From Beaufortia kweichowensis (lineage: Eukaryota > Chordata > Actinopteri > Cypriniformes > Gastromyzontidae): 64,000 nt of DNA. Below are positions 1-16,600 of this stretch, one piece after another. Numbering within the stretch: position 1 is the first letter of the stretch; every line of letters begins with the position of its first letter. A program made the position numbers and the translations under genes. The stretch covers positions 15,231,795 through 15,295,794 of the forward strand of contig CM032795.1 in the NCBI GenBank assembly GCA_019155185.1, in the 5' to 3' direction. The notes under the pieces were generated by a model. The model ran no database searches. It saw nothing but the letters and a program-made list of their open reading frames with translations, and was not told where the DNA came from.

Positions 1-2238
1 AACAACAACATATATTCAAATACATCTGTCTGACACTAGATGAGCTCAAGACAACAGATCATCGGCCGTCAGCGGTCTCAACATCACCAGAGCTAAACCA
101 ATAAGAGCAACAAGCTAGAGGGATCAGAGACGGACAGCGTGGTTATACAATTCAATGCTTGCAGTGCTTTTCTTTCAAATTTTGCTTTGGTCCGGTAATT
201 TGATTAGGAAACTTTTTTATTATGTGAGTTTATCCCTTCAAGGCAGTTATTTATTTTTACAGGGACATGAAATACTGTTTAGCTGAAGGGTCGCAGTGCC
301 CCAGTAGGAGGAAAAATAAATGTTGATTGATACCGGGAATTATTTGTGTTGTTCCAGGATTCAGGCAGTTCCTCTCTGGGTACCTGTCCTGTATGACAGT
401 TTGACTATCTGAGTCAGTAACCCGTTTTTTCCTTTCCCAGATCTGGCACACAGTCGCTCTTTAGCACACTGTCACAGATCGAGAGGCGAGGAAGCAAAAA
501 ACACCTGATGGGTGAGACAGGTGAGAATGTGAGATGGTGCGTCTTGGACAAAGCGACAGATCTTCTCTCATTGCTATTAGAGCATGTAACACAATTACAT
601 CACAGACTGCAGGTCAACGCAAGTGACAGCCTTACTGCTGTTTGTGAGCGAGAGGCAAAACAATGACTCAACTAGAACATCAGAGCTGAAATCTAGAAAA
701 GCAAAACATACCAGCTGAGGTGCTTATAAAAGCCTCTATTGCTATAATCATGCATAATTGACCATTGAGTGAATAAAATGACTTGCAAGCTTAGGCAATT
801 AAAGACAAAAGTACACCCATTACTGTCTATCCTTGTAAATAAATACCTCCCATGCACTTGTCTGCACTAAAGAAATACTAAAGAAATTGAGTTTTGTCAG
901 GAACAGGTTATTTCAAATAACTACATGTTACTTTTATGTTACATCTTTGGACATATTGTCATCTAACCCCAGAACAACTTACTCTGCTTAAAGCCCTAGA
1001 CTCTATGACAAACCTATGATTAATTTGCTGCGTATATTTTAAAATGTGTAGTCTAGAGAGAATGTAATGTTGGCCAGCTTTGCTCAAAAGTATCTTTCAA
1101 AGTCAAACAAATGATCCATTAGTGCTCTCACAGGTATTTCCTTTATAAGGACCCAACACACACATAGCAGAGTTTCCCAGTGTAACCCTTGCTCCTGTAG
1201 GTCTTTCAGGTAATAGATTTATAAAAAAGGGAAAGTTCATGTTTATAGATGCAAATGAATGGAAATCTGAAATGCTTTTTAATATTATATATGCAGTGTC
1301 AAAAGGTGGAATAGAGAAAGTCTTCAGAACAGAGCGATGATGCGTCAGACATGAACCGAAACCTTTGCCTTCTTGTGAATAATACATTATACTAGCTATG
1401 GTATTTGCTGAATGAAGAAACAGATCCAGATTGAGACAGAGCCAGCACTTATAGAATTACATCATCACTGATTAAATTAAGATTTCTGAATGATGACTGT
1501 GGTAGACTGGAATGATAAATAACTATTATACAATATCATGGACATACAACCTCTGCCCTCTTTAGATTATTACTTATATGGGCTTTAAAAAGCAACATTA
1601 CATTAAGGCAATCTGTACTCTGGTGCTAAACGTTGCTAAATGTAAGATAAAAAACCCTATTGGGAACATCACTACTTTTAAAAACCTTTAATCTTCCTGT
1701 ATACAGTAGAACTGTAAAAACAATAATAATTCACTTTTTTTGTTTACTTAAAAGAATATAGAAGCTTTTTTCCTTCTTGATTTATTTATGAATGACAGTG
1801 ATGACAAATACTAAACTACACATTTTTGACAATGACAATCACTGTTGTATTTAGTATCATACACGTTAGTATTTATTTATTTATTTAGAAATATGCTTAC
1901 CATGATTATCTTTGTAAGGGATTGCTTAATGCACAATTCAAGAATCATGTAACTTTAAGATTTAAGAACATTGCTGTGATATTTACAGTCTTATATAACA
2001 TACATTTAAAAAAATGATATTAAATATAATATACCTTTGCTGAATAGGCAATATAAATATAAATTAATTTCTATCAGAAAATATAAATATAAAGGGAACA
2101 TTAAAGTGTTTTATATTTAACTTTTTATATTTAGGTAAAGTGCAGGCAGCCAATGAGAAACCCAACAGTCTCACGCATGTGAAATTGACGCGTATATGTT
2201 GCGTATAAAGTAATGTAAACTGTGATGAGGGGACTTAC
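1..2238 (-). other. intron 1 of tacr1-like gene (partial)
   Basis: This AT-rich stretch lies downstream of the tachykinin receptor donor site on the minus strand and contains no exon I can recognise. Short open frames on both strands lack family resemblance and splice context. I see no tRNA, no clear transposon ends and only short low-complexity runs near 1870-2120. It is read as part of a large first intron because the remaining receptor exons (TM4 to TM7) are absent from the window. Confidence 0.6.
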
Positions 2239-2645
2239 CTGTCTAGCGCAATCGCAGTCATTGAACATATAGATGCGAAGACTGCGGCTATCGGAAAGAA
2301 GTTGTGGAATCGGCAGTAATACAGCCCGAAATACCACTCATTATGCACCGCGTAGACAAAGTTTATAACTGTATTAAACGCGGACATGGACGCTTCAGCG
2401 AAAGCCAAGTTTACAAGAAAATAGTTAGTCACTGTTCTCATGCGTTTGTGCGCCAGAATGATCCATATCACCGTGATGTTTCCCACCACAGACACGACGA
2501 CAATTGTGCTGTAAGCCACTGCCCAGAGCACTATTCTCCAAACTGGTTGCACGAACTGGTTCCAGTATATTTCGGTCTCGTTCAGCGTTGTAAAGTCATT
2601 CGTCCAGTTACTCGGAAAGTCAGTGGAAGTAATGAGCGGATCCAT
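2239..2645 (-). CDS. tacr1: tachykinin (neurokinin) receptor, first coding exon, partial gene
   Basis: This exon encodes the extracellular N-terminus and TM1 to TM3 of a class A G-protein-coupled receptor for substance P-like peptides, which in the family couples mainly through Gq at the plasma membrane. The start is ATG at 2645. An upstream in-frame ATG at 2663 would add six residues, but the inner one fits the family better. Visible features are sequons at N13 and N22, the tachykinin-receptor stretch with AHKRMRTVTNYF in the first loop and TM2, VHNEWYFGL in the first outer loop, and HNFFPIAAVFAS in TM3. The exon ends after LDR, the start of the DRY motif, at a good donor (CAG|GTAAGT on the minus strand). 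This is where I recall the human TACR1 first coding exon ending. TM1-TM3 resemble TACR1 more than TACR2 or TACR3 as I recall them. Later exons lie beyond the left edge. Confidence 0.87.
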
Positions 2646-6280
<3,635 letters not shown>

Positions 6281-9200
6281 ATGCCTTCTTACGAAAAATG
6301 GAGAAAAACCATTCATTTTTATTATTTTGTTAAATTCTCTCTAAATGTCTACTCGATGTTATTCTCGGTAAGTGTGCTTTGTTTGTAGTGAAAAGGATTT
6401 GTTTGTTTTCCCCACACCACAAATGCGCTAATGTGTTTTAATGAATGTATAGGCAATGCTATTGAATGTCAGTCATGGTTACTCACGAGTAATTTAAACA
6501 TGGTTATTTTGAGCATTTTAAAACATTTCAGTAGTTTTGCTTTGTGGCTTGGCAAAGGCAAGAATTATGTGTGGCTGACAGATTTAAAGGGGCAGGACGC
6601 TTTTATTGCTGTTGTCAGTGTACGTTGTGAAGTGAATGTCACACTCTACGGATGATTGTTGACAGACCCTATATTTACTTTGATCTGTTTATTATGGTTC
6701 TTGTGAAATATTGGGCTCAATATATAATTATTCTCAAATAACAACCGTTTGTTTTTATTCTGTGTTCTGTGCCCAGCAGCACAAAGGTTGGGGGTTGGAT
6801 TTTTAGGGAGTACACATACTGATGGAAAATGTATTACTTGAATGCACTGTAAGTCACTTTGAATAAAAGCGTTTGCCAAATATGGAAATACATTACCAGT
6901 CAAACGTTGGAAACTCTCCATATTGGTTAAATTTTTTCACATTTTAGAATATTATAATTGTAACAGTGGGAATTATTGTGACTTAAAGCATCCAAAATAA
7001 ATGAACACTATGTTATATTGTAGTATCTTCAAGGTTGTCACCCTTTGTCTAGAATTTGTAAAATCATACTTTTGGCATTTTATCATCCAGCTTCTTGAGA
7101 AACCTGAGAAGCGTTTTAAACGGCACTTATTATTTGGTCCAAGTAAACCATTAAAAAAAATACAAGATAACTAATGAAAGAAATGTATATGTTGGAGCAG
7201 TTATATTTTGTCTACAAAAGTAGTTTTAAACATTGAAATATGCACCAGATTAAAAGATCTTGAGAAGCATTTTTGTCAATTGTGTCTAAACTTTTGACTT
7301 GTACTTTATTTACAGTCTATTAAGAATATATTTTCTGCTGTATCTTTGTATAATATTTTCAGCGTTATTAAATATTGTGTTGTCTTACCAGAATTGATTA
7401 TCGGTGGTGCTGTTGTTATTTTTGTTTTCTATATATATTTATTTCAATAAGGAAAGCAATTATTCTACTTGGCCCATGATCAAGAGTATTTGCTTTCTCA
7501 TAGGTAGTGCTTTAAATCAGAGCCCTATGGGAGTATTTTTTACTGTAAGGGATTTTAGGAACATGATGATACAAGCATAAAAAGCCTCTCAGGATGCTGT
7601 TCAGCTCATGCAAGCTTGGCTTGTAGCCTTTACACTTGTTTTATCCAGCAGATACACCAATAAAGTACCGCCATTTGTAAAGTAAGGAGAATAAATTGAT
7701 GTTGTCAGGAAACTAAAAATGACAGATGACAAAGTTAATCAGCCAACCAGGTTTATTAAATTAACCTTCGAGAAAGAAACGTCGGGAAAGAAAATTGGAA
7801 TTTAAGTGGTTTCAATTAGCATGTCTTGTACTAATATATTCTTTTATTCATATACAGACTGCTTTTAGGCTGACTACATCAATCTTATTTAGCATTTGCG
7901 TTTTCCCATTGAAATAGTTAATGTTTGTTTAATCCTGCACTTGTAAGTCTATCTTATGATAATTATGGCGAGAAACGCAAATGCGACGTTAATTCTTCTT
8001 ACTAGTTGCAAAGTTTGTTTGAGGTCATATTTTTGTTGCACATTTGTCTAATTCTGTTGAAATATTTTGTGTCCTAGTTGCTAGGTTTGTGCGTGCTTTG
8101 TATCGGAGTGTATGCAGAAGTGGAAAGGCAGAAGAATCGAACCCTGGAGGGCGTGTTTCTGGCTCCTGCTGTGGTCCTCATACTGTTGGGTCTTGTCATG
8201 TTCACAGTGTCTGTGATGGGCATGGTGGGCTCCCTCAGGGACAACAAGACCCTGCTACACATGGTGAGGGTTGTCCCTTTGAGCATACATGTGTGCATGT
8301 GTGTTTCTTTAAGATAGATCCATTTCTGTCACTTTACCAGAATGAGTATTTGAGCTGTGCTAAAAGGAAACTTTTTTGTGCAGTTCCTGTGCGTGCTCTG
8401 TGTTCTCCTGGCTCTTCAAGCTCTGGCTCTCATCATTGCCCTAATTTTTGAAAAGACGGTAAGATGTTTGGAATGACGTGGGAATATTTGTGCGGTGAGG
8501 TTCTGTGTTAACAACTTCATATTTTCTCTATTTATAGACAATTAAGTTGTTCCAGAACAGTATACGAGAGGGAATCAAGCATTACTATGATGACCTGGAC
8601 TTTAAAAACATATTGGATTATGTGCAAGAGAAGGTTGTATATGTTTACATGTCAACAATGTACAAAAAATATATGCTTTTTGTAAAATAAAATAAAATAA
8701 ATATAAGTTTATTGTACAGATGACAACGTTGTCATCCCATTCACACAGATTCATGCCAGGCCAGTGGTAGCCGATGCCACTTTGTAAAGAACACATCTGT
8801 GCACATACACGTCTATAGACTAAACACATAAAACGCATGCATATGACATCACAGTTTTTTATTAATCTTTTTGTGTTTTACACCAAGATGATAATGGTTT
8901 TGTTTTCAAAATCTTCCACTTTGAAACTTGTAAAAGGTTGCATTATCAGGGCCCCAAAAATGCTGTTATTTTGTCAATGAATATCTAAAACACATAAAGT
9001 TTCTTGTTTTCAGTATCTGGATTATACATCCTAATATAATCTGCTCCAAATCACATACAAAAAATACATATTCAGATTAGAAGACCAGAACAAACTGTTG
9101 ATCAAATTGTTGACAAAAACTTTGGATCTTTACACAAAATAAATTTTTTAAACGAAACTATGACTCCAATACACTGGCTTTTTACTCATTTTCTCTGTTC

Positions 9201-9645
9201 GTCATGTCAGTTTTCATGTTGTGGAGGAGACGAATACAAGGACTGGGAAGTAAATCAATATCACTTCTGCAACGGCACGAGCGCATTGGCCTGGCGTTCC
9301 CTACACCTGCTGCGTCCGTCACAAGGTTAGTCATTCTATCCACCCTTCCCAGTCATAATACATTCATCATTGCAGATTTCACCTGTGCACAGGGGGGGTC
9401 TGATGAGAAAGCTGGGTCTCATGATTTCAGCCAGTAATCGTTTTTACAAAAGGTATGCAATTATGCAGGGAACCCACAGGTCTGCGAGTGCAGGAGTTGA
9501 TTTCTTAGCTTTACTGGTAAGGTTTAGTGTGATTTCTAGTAAATGCTGTTCTACATGAGTAGTGATTTGAGTCAGTGAGGAGTACATCAGGACTCTTTAA
9601 TTTGCCTGCCCTGTGCTCTGTAAAGTTCCCTTTACTGAGTGCCCA

Positions 9646-9742
<97 letters not shown>

Positions 9743-9757
9743 CTCTCTCTCTCTGGC

Positions 9758-9812
<55 letters not shown>

Positions 9813-12656
9813 CTCTCTCTGGCTCTCTCTCTCTCTGGCTCTCGCTCTCTCTCTCTGGCTATCTCTCTCTGGCTATCTCTCTCTGGCTCTCTCTGGCTCT
9901 CTCCCGCTTTAAGTTAATGATGTTGATTGGACACTAATGCACTGTTCTCTTTATGGAACGACAGCTCAATATGAGAGACCACAGGCCTTTACTGGCTAAG
10001 AATGAATAATCAACAAAATGAACAAGCCTTGAACATGTTTCACATCCTGTCCTATTGTTTCCATTCTCATAAAAAAATCCTGTGTGATGCAGATTAAGTC
10101 TAATGCAAAACTAAATTATTCATATCTTGAATTAAATATCAGACACTAAATGTGTTCAGATTTTGGATGTTAGATTACACATTTTCCTCTTAAAAAGTCC
10201 TGTATGGCACAGGATTATTTTGTAAAGGTCATACAATGAATTAGATAGTATCTGTATGAGTAACTTTCTTAACTCTGTACCTGCACCATCACACCAGATT
10301 CCTACCGGTGACTGTATTCAGGTCAACAGAGTTCCCTGTATATACCAAAACCCTTGGTCACATCATCAGTGATATGACATCTGGTAGCTGATACTGACAC
10401 TTTCTTGTTTTGTATAGAGAAAGCAGAGGTTAAATGTCATAAATGTATGAGAGGAATTGGACTGGGCTTATGGGACAAGACATGTTTACAGTCTATTTGT
10501 AATTTGATTGGATGGGCTCTCTGCTCATCAGGCCTATTGCAGATTCCATCACTAAAATGGCTCTCTGGTTTAAAGGTTTTATCAGTATGGGTATGAGTGT
10601 GTGCTGGAAATCTCCCTATAGAATTCTGGATTATGGTAATTAGCATTGGGTCAGTGGTTACAAGAATACAACGTTTACCATTACCTAAAAGTTTTTGGGG
10701 TAAATAGCATCTAAGGTGATTTAACATGGTCATTTACTAAAAAAATCATATGTGTTTTTTCATCAGGTTGGAGAAGTTGTGAACACACTCTGTGGCTACA
10801 AAACTCTGAACCAACATGTAAGTGGAATTCCAGACAGGCATTTCAAAACACAATTGGTTTGCCCTTTCAAAGTAAAGAAACATTATCTCTCTGATGTTTT
10901 ATTTTAAAGCACACACTTGCACAGATGGCAATTTCCTGCAACCAGTGATCACTGACTGATATTCAATGGCTTCTTTCATTTTACATAACACTCACTCCTG
11001 CACTTTTTGTCCACTAACGTGTTTGGAGAGAACCATTTGCCGGACCTTTTTTGAAATTATCCTGTGACAGGAAAACAAAAAAACCCAGTAGCCATTGCAG
11101 CGCAATCATCTGTAATGGTGCCTTCATTTACTTGTTTATTCAGTAGATAAAAACCAACCGAATCACATCTGAGCCATTACAAGCACAGCTTCCAACATGC
11201 CATTACGATGGACTCTAGTTATGACGTTGGAACCTTGTTTCCTTAATAAAATCAGTGCACTACCTGTCACCTGTATCTAATTCAATTTCTCTTCTTCATC
11301 TTGCAGCGTGAAACTTTGGACGGCATAATTCACGTCCGTGGCTGTATCCATGCTGTCAACTTGTGGATGGGTGACAACGTTGGAGCTACGATTGGAATTT
11401 GCTGTGCTGTCGGACTACCACAGGTTGTGTAACCATCTTTTTCTTGTCCTGAAATTCATTTATCTCTCCATCTCTTACCTTTTTCCTCCGCCCTTTCTTT
11501 CTCCCCTGACGTGCCAAATTTCCATTTTGATTGCCTACTACCTTTTCTATTTGACTCTTCTCTCATTAGAGCCTCCTCTGACAAACAATAAATTATAGAA
11601 AATGGGCATCTGCACTTACCAAATGCAAATGCCCAAAGAGGGTTGTGTGACCCCTAGAGAATCTGGTGGCCAATCGTTCTAAAGGTTAAAAACTTTTGCC
11701 TGAAATAACTGCTCAGCTTATCTCTCTCTCTTGGACTCTGTGCTCTACTAGGGGATGGGATGGGCAGTAAACACAGTCACATTATGGACATTTGCCTGCA
11801 TCCCTCTATTACAGCATTAGTAATCCAAAGGAAGAGTCCATGTACGCAAATTTAATGGATGTGCGACAATCACCTGTGATGAATCATATTGTTGTACATA
11901 TTGTACACTGCTTTCTAAAATACTTGATTGTGATTGGTCAATCTTAGCATTCGGCTGTCAGATCTTTTTGTATAATGACCTTTAAACGGTATATTTAACT
12001 GTTGTCCCTGGTAACAAGTCTCCTACTCTGTGCTGATTTAATGTCTCTCGCAACTCAAATCCATGTCAACTCAAATTAATTATTTATTTTTTTATTAATA
12101 CATCAAAATAACCCTTTCAGCATAATGCAACACTTTTTCACCTTGAGTTCTGTATTATGTTACAGAAACGTTTTAGTCATGTTAGTAAACTTGTATCATT
12201 ACGTTCTAATATGGTAGTCCCATTTTCCATCCTCTCTGTGACCCTGGATGCATTTCACCGGAGCAAACCATCTCTAAATGCATTTGTACCATGTTACAAT
12301 TTTGACGTCACCCCCTCGTCTCTCTTCAGCTCCTGGGAATACTTTTGAGCTGCATCTTCTGGAACCTTCTGGTGGAAATGAGCGAGTCTGTAGACATGGT
12401 GGACTTTAAGTTCCTTAAACGTGCTGGTTTTGACTACAGCAAACTAGACCTCACAGGGGCTGGCTGGTGTATGTGTCTACCTCGGGATGGTGGTTATCTA
12501 CCCGTTCCTGCAGCAGAGCCTGACACCTGGGCTCCAGACCCCGTCCCATTCGACCTGGAACAAGAGCAGTCCGAAATACTTCTCACACATTCTCAACTGG
12601 AAAGCCAAGGAGCACAGTCACCTTGGGGTATGGATGAAGTAGACAATCATGCTTAA
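6281..12656 (+). CDS. TspanC8 tetraspanin, tspan15-like, with a frameshift in exon 5
   Basis: Four-pass membrane protein of the TspanC8 group, whose known members escort and regulate the sheddase ADAM10. Coding exons: 6281-6367, 8078-8263, 8384-8458, 8538-8633, 9211-9325, 10767-10817, 11307-11423, 12330-12656, all with GT-AG borders. The start MPSYEKW, the TM1 linkage across exons 1-2, YAEVERQK, YYDDLDFKNI, CCGG, VVNTLCGYKT and HVRGC all match TSPAN15. The large loop would carry eight cysteines and an NGT sequon. Exon 5 is two bases short around 9293-9296: GCATTGGCC is in one frame and VPYTCC follows in another. Summed coding length is 1054 nt, not a multiple of three. As read, translation stops at 11309-11311 after about 204 residues, losing TM4 and the tail; otherwise about 351 residues would be expected, longer than the 294 of human TSPAN15. 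The gene may be decaying, or this may be an indel error. Intron-3 and intron-4 donors are ordinary GT sites, the latter weak (gttgta). Confidence 0.85.
6758..6885 (+). repeat. SINE-like fragment with conserved 3' tail
   Basis: The stretch around 6837-6885 (gaatgcactgtaagtcactttgaataaaagcgtttgcc) matches the characteristic 3' tail of fish tRNA-derived SINEs. Upstream, 6773-6812 has a weak, decayed B-box-like segment. A second, better preserved copy is near 62.4 kb. It is intronic and probably inert. Confidence 0.55.
6892..7308. mobile_element. degenerate Tc1/mariner-like non-autonomous element
   Basis: The left end contains taccagtcaaacgttgg and the right end, read in reverse, gives gtacaagtcaaaagtttag, an imperfect inverted repeat of the CAGTCAAAAGTTTGGACAC type found at Tc1-like element ends in fish. 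The interior (for example caccctttgtctagaatttg) resembles degraded Tc1-like sequence as I remember it. There is no transposase frame. It lies in intron 1 of the tetraspanin gene. Confidence 0.65.
9646..9904. repeat. (CT)n microsatellite with interspersed GG
   Basis: About 260 bp of CT dinucleotide repeat. The second half is interrupted by regular GGCT units, indicating expansion of a compound repeat. It lies in tetraspanin intron 5. Leucine-serine open frames in all three forward phases come from the repeat and are not genes. Confidence 0.97.
11875..12060. repeat. possible degraded dispersed repeat in tetraspanin intron 7
   Basis: The segment containing gtacactgctttctaaaatac and gattggtcaatcttagc resembles a class of dispersed cyprinid repeats around an ATTGGTCA core. 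I cannot see terminal repeats or target duplications, so the call rests on resemblance only. Confidence 0.25.
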
Positions 12657-13690
12657 AAGGACAATAATTTGTATATTACAAATGTTATGTTCAAATGTAT
12701 GAAACAAAGTTTTTGGGATGATATAGCATTAATAGGTTTGTATAAAATAGTAGAGGGAATCTAGACAAACCTTCATATGCTTGTAATTATCAAATGTTTA
12801 CAAGTATATCACTTTAAATGCTGTTTACATAGTCATAGTTATTTTTACACCATTTTAAGGGAGTTTAAATTGCTTCATTGTTTTTAAAACTGAAAAGAGA
12901 ACATAGAACTAATGGTTGGCAATCATGTTAATTTTATGATCTTAAAATATCATTTTATGATTTTTAAAGTAAAGTCAGGGAAATTTATATTTAGTAAGTT
13001 CGGAATATGTCTTTCAGTTTTTCAATGTTGTGAAGCTGTGCTTCCATCATTTCGTTTCTAAAACATTTTATTTGTACATTTTTAATTCTATTTTTTTATT
13101 ACACTACTGTCATGAACCCCCTGTAGTTTTTTTACATATACAGTAGAAATATTACTGTATAGATCTTTTTCTTTTAGAAACAAGTGTGGTTTGTGTCAGA
13201 TAGTGTGGGGAGGTATTAATAAAATGATTATTTATTAAAATGTTGCCTTAAGTACAACACAATCTTTTTCCCTCAGTACCTCAGGCTGTTCTGGAACAGC
13301 CACTTTGATTTGCGGGTAATTTGTAGTTAGGTTTTTAAAATGAATTTCTGTCTGGACTTTTTAAACTTTCATTTATCCATGTGTAATGGTCATAATTAAT
13401 GTTTAGTAATTGCTAACTCTTCTGATGTGAAGTGAATGCTCTTTGTTTGATGTTTAATATAAAATGAATATGTTTGTTTTTAGGTTAAAGGGTGTCATTA
13501 TTCCAATTGCCATTGATATAGAAAAGCTGCCTTTTTGTTATAAGTAGTCATTTTGAAATACCTCACATTTGCACCTTTTTGCTAATAGACCTGTCAGTGA
13601 TGTTCCTCTATATGTGCTACTCTGCTCCAGCTAATGTAGCTCTGGTTTTGTAGTAACCTTAATGTAACTTTCAATAAAATTGCTTCAATT
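12657..13690 (+). other. 3' UTR of the tetraspanin gene
   Basis: AT-rich sequence after the stop codon, with a candidate early poly(A) hexamer near 13217 and a stronger AATAAA at 13673-13678. No open frame of interest. The length of about 1 kb is ordinary for a fish tetraspanin. Confidence 0.55.
13673..13678 (+). terminator. AATAAA polyadenylation signal, tetraspanin gene
   Basis: Canonical hexamer in the context ttcaataaaattg about 1 kb after the stop codon. It is the best candidate end for the transcript. Confidence 0.5.
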
Positions 13691-13699
13691 AACCTTTTA

Positions 13700-16600
13700 A
13701 ATAAGCCTCCCTGGTTATTTCTACCTCGTGATGGAATACAGTAACCTCTCAAACCTTTCAGCCGAGAGATTATTGAAGCTGTGAAAATGTCAGTGTTTTT
13801 TTTAGCTTGGCTCCTGAATTCTTCAACTGATTAGTCACCAGCCACCTGAAATATTGTAAACCGTGTAAACTATTTGCTAGTGTGTCATCATACTTTTAAA
13901 GCCTTTCTAACATGTCTGAATCTACGAAGGAAAAGTTAGTCTCAGTGGTTCTAGAATGTTAATGTATCTTATAGATGAGTCCTGTGTTTCTTCTTTTTTC
14001 ATCTTTTGTATCTGTGTGTTTATTTCTTTGTTTCTTTTGTGACATATTACTTTGTGTGTGTGTTTGTGTGTGTGTTTGGCTTTTGTGTCTGGTGTATGTG
14101 TGTGTATGTTCTGTGCCTGTGTGTGCCCGTGTTTTATACTTGTGCGTTGTGTGAGTGTGTGTCTGTGAATAGGAGTGTAAATTTTCTTTACTCTTCAGTA
14201 TTCACACATTTTTTTATTTCTTTTACATATTTCTTTTATTGCTTATAATTATTGTATTTCAAATTATTGTATTACCTTAATTCCCAAATTCCAAAAATTC
14301 CAAGAAATGGCAACTGGCAATGTCCTGACTAAGATGATGCTTATTGAATGCTGATTTCTTTACATCATGACGTTCATTCGATGGTATTAATTCCCAAACG
14401 AGTGATCTTACTTTAGCCTCCCTTCTGTCATTTCCTCACCGTTCGCTTTATTTTCCTCTTCATAGTGATGACCATCAAGAGTCAGCATGTGGAATAATTA
14501 TAGTGGGTGCCTCAATGAGAGGAAATGAACTGCTGCAACGAAAATAACACTCGGTGCACTGAGAGCAGGGAACAAAATGCATCCACACTGGCATAATTAT
14601 GATAATAACAGGAGTTAATAACAGTAATTAACAATTGGCGACTTGGGGCTCAAGGACGAGTTCTCGATTCTCTTCATCAGATGAATGAGTACAGCAGAAA
14701 AGGACCAGAGAAACGGATGAAGTGATGCACTGCGGAAGAATAATCAATACTCAAGTAGATTCTGTGCCATCTGAGATCCAGGAAAGCTGATGGGGGTTGA
14801 GACGTGAGGGGAGTAAAAAAAATCGAAACGTTAAAGATCTTGAGGAGAGGCAGAAGAACCTAATTCATCCAAAAACTAATTATTTCTATGAAGCACAAAA
14901 GATGTAAGAATGAACCATTTACTTTTATTGTGTGGAGAAAATCATTTTAAGCATTTTTAAAAAATAAGTTGTTTTATGTTGCACAGGGGAAAAAATTATT
15001 TATTTATTTATTTATTTTTGGGGGAACTGTGTCTTTCAATATAGTAAATTAAAGATAGTGCATCAAGACATTCTTAGCCTGCAAAAGCACAAACAGGTTT
15101 GATCCTACATGTTTTGCTGTGAGTCAAATGTTTAAGCATTGACCTTGGCATCAACATGTTAACACTGTAATCATCATGATCCCTTTACTGAGAAGTGTAA
15201 CTCTATATTAAAAAAACAGAGCTGTTTGTGGCGTCTAATGAAGGGACTCATTCTACCCTCCGAAAGCTGTCTCTCTTATCTATGAAATAAATCCAGCTCC
15301 TCTATCTCTAAGGGGACTGTGAATCTAACAAGTCAATTCAAAAAGATAAGTGGTATTACCACAACAGGGATTTGGAGTTCTTGGTTAAAATGCGTTTATC
15401 TCTGGATAAAGATACATCAGTGTTTATCCAAGAGTGGCAACAAGCATCCAAAATATGAAGAGAGTAATAAGACGCAAGACAACTTCTGTCCACTGGGAAA
15501 TGAGTTTAAAGAGGAATTTACTTACTTCATTGCTGTCGCTGACAGGATGATTAGATAGCAAAAGTGGCAAAAGCCAAAGTAGTTGTAATACAAACTAAGC
15601 ATTTGTTGCTCGCAGGTGTTTTTGATGGAGTAAACCATGCAAAAGAAAGCATTACAATACACAGCTTATAGGTCAACTTGGCCCAGGGTCAGTGGCAAAA
15701 CAATTTGAACAAGAGGGAATATTATTTTCTCACTGTTCCGAAAGATGCAGTAGCCAAACCTCAAAATACTTTCTTTTAAAATGTTCTGTGTAAATAGCTT
15801 TAGAACCAATCTTGAATCTAATTAGTCATAATTAAGTGACATCAATGATTATAATATAAAACTGAACACACAAGCCAATCGAAAAGCAAAATTTGAATTC
15901 TCAGACAATGTATTTATTACTAATATATCAAACCGTCTGTTTATATTTTACTAAACTCCTATACATAAGTCTATACATCAAATGATATCAGTCTATGCAT
16001 GAGATATCTGTTTTAAAAAAGGCTACATGCATTAGGATGTGACAAAAATAATTGTAAAATAATTGTAAAAATAATATTTTCCAGCCAACATACTTTGTAG
16101 GATTTCTGTGAATTAAAATGCACAAACCAGAATCAATAATACCCAACAAATGGAGAAGAGATGACTCTTCAAAGAACCTACAGTAGTTACTTTTTAATAT
16201 CGACTGTAATGGGTGTGACAATTCTAAAAGCAGCACTTCACCTGACTATGAAAAATCATGCCTTAAAAATAAAAAAACGCATTTAAAGCTTTATATGGGT
16301 ATTTAAACTACCAAATATTGACATCTGAGCTATCAGCATGGTGGTATTTTTTTCTTGGTGAGGTTGACATTTGCACAAAATTGCCCACATTATTTTGACT
16401 ACTGTCTTCCTTGATGTATACAGCGTGTTACATCATAAATCCTGTGCTGAACTGTGAGATTCCAGCTTGGAGCTGTTAATATTTTCAGTATTTTTGAAAC
16501 AATAATTACTTTCAATGGCAACAGTTGTTACTACGAGTGAGTGATAGCAAGAAAATAACCAAAAAGGAAAAGATAAATATCAGGCTTTTACATGAACTTA

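Noticed and set aside
9575..9937. Three overlapping leucine-serine open frames
   Set aside because: Produced by the CT repeat, which has no stop codon in any forward phase.
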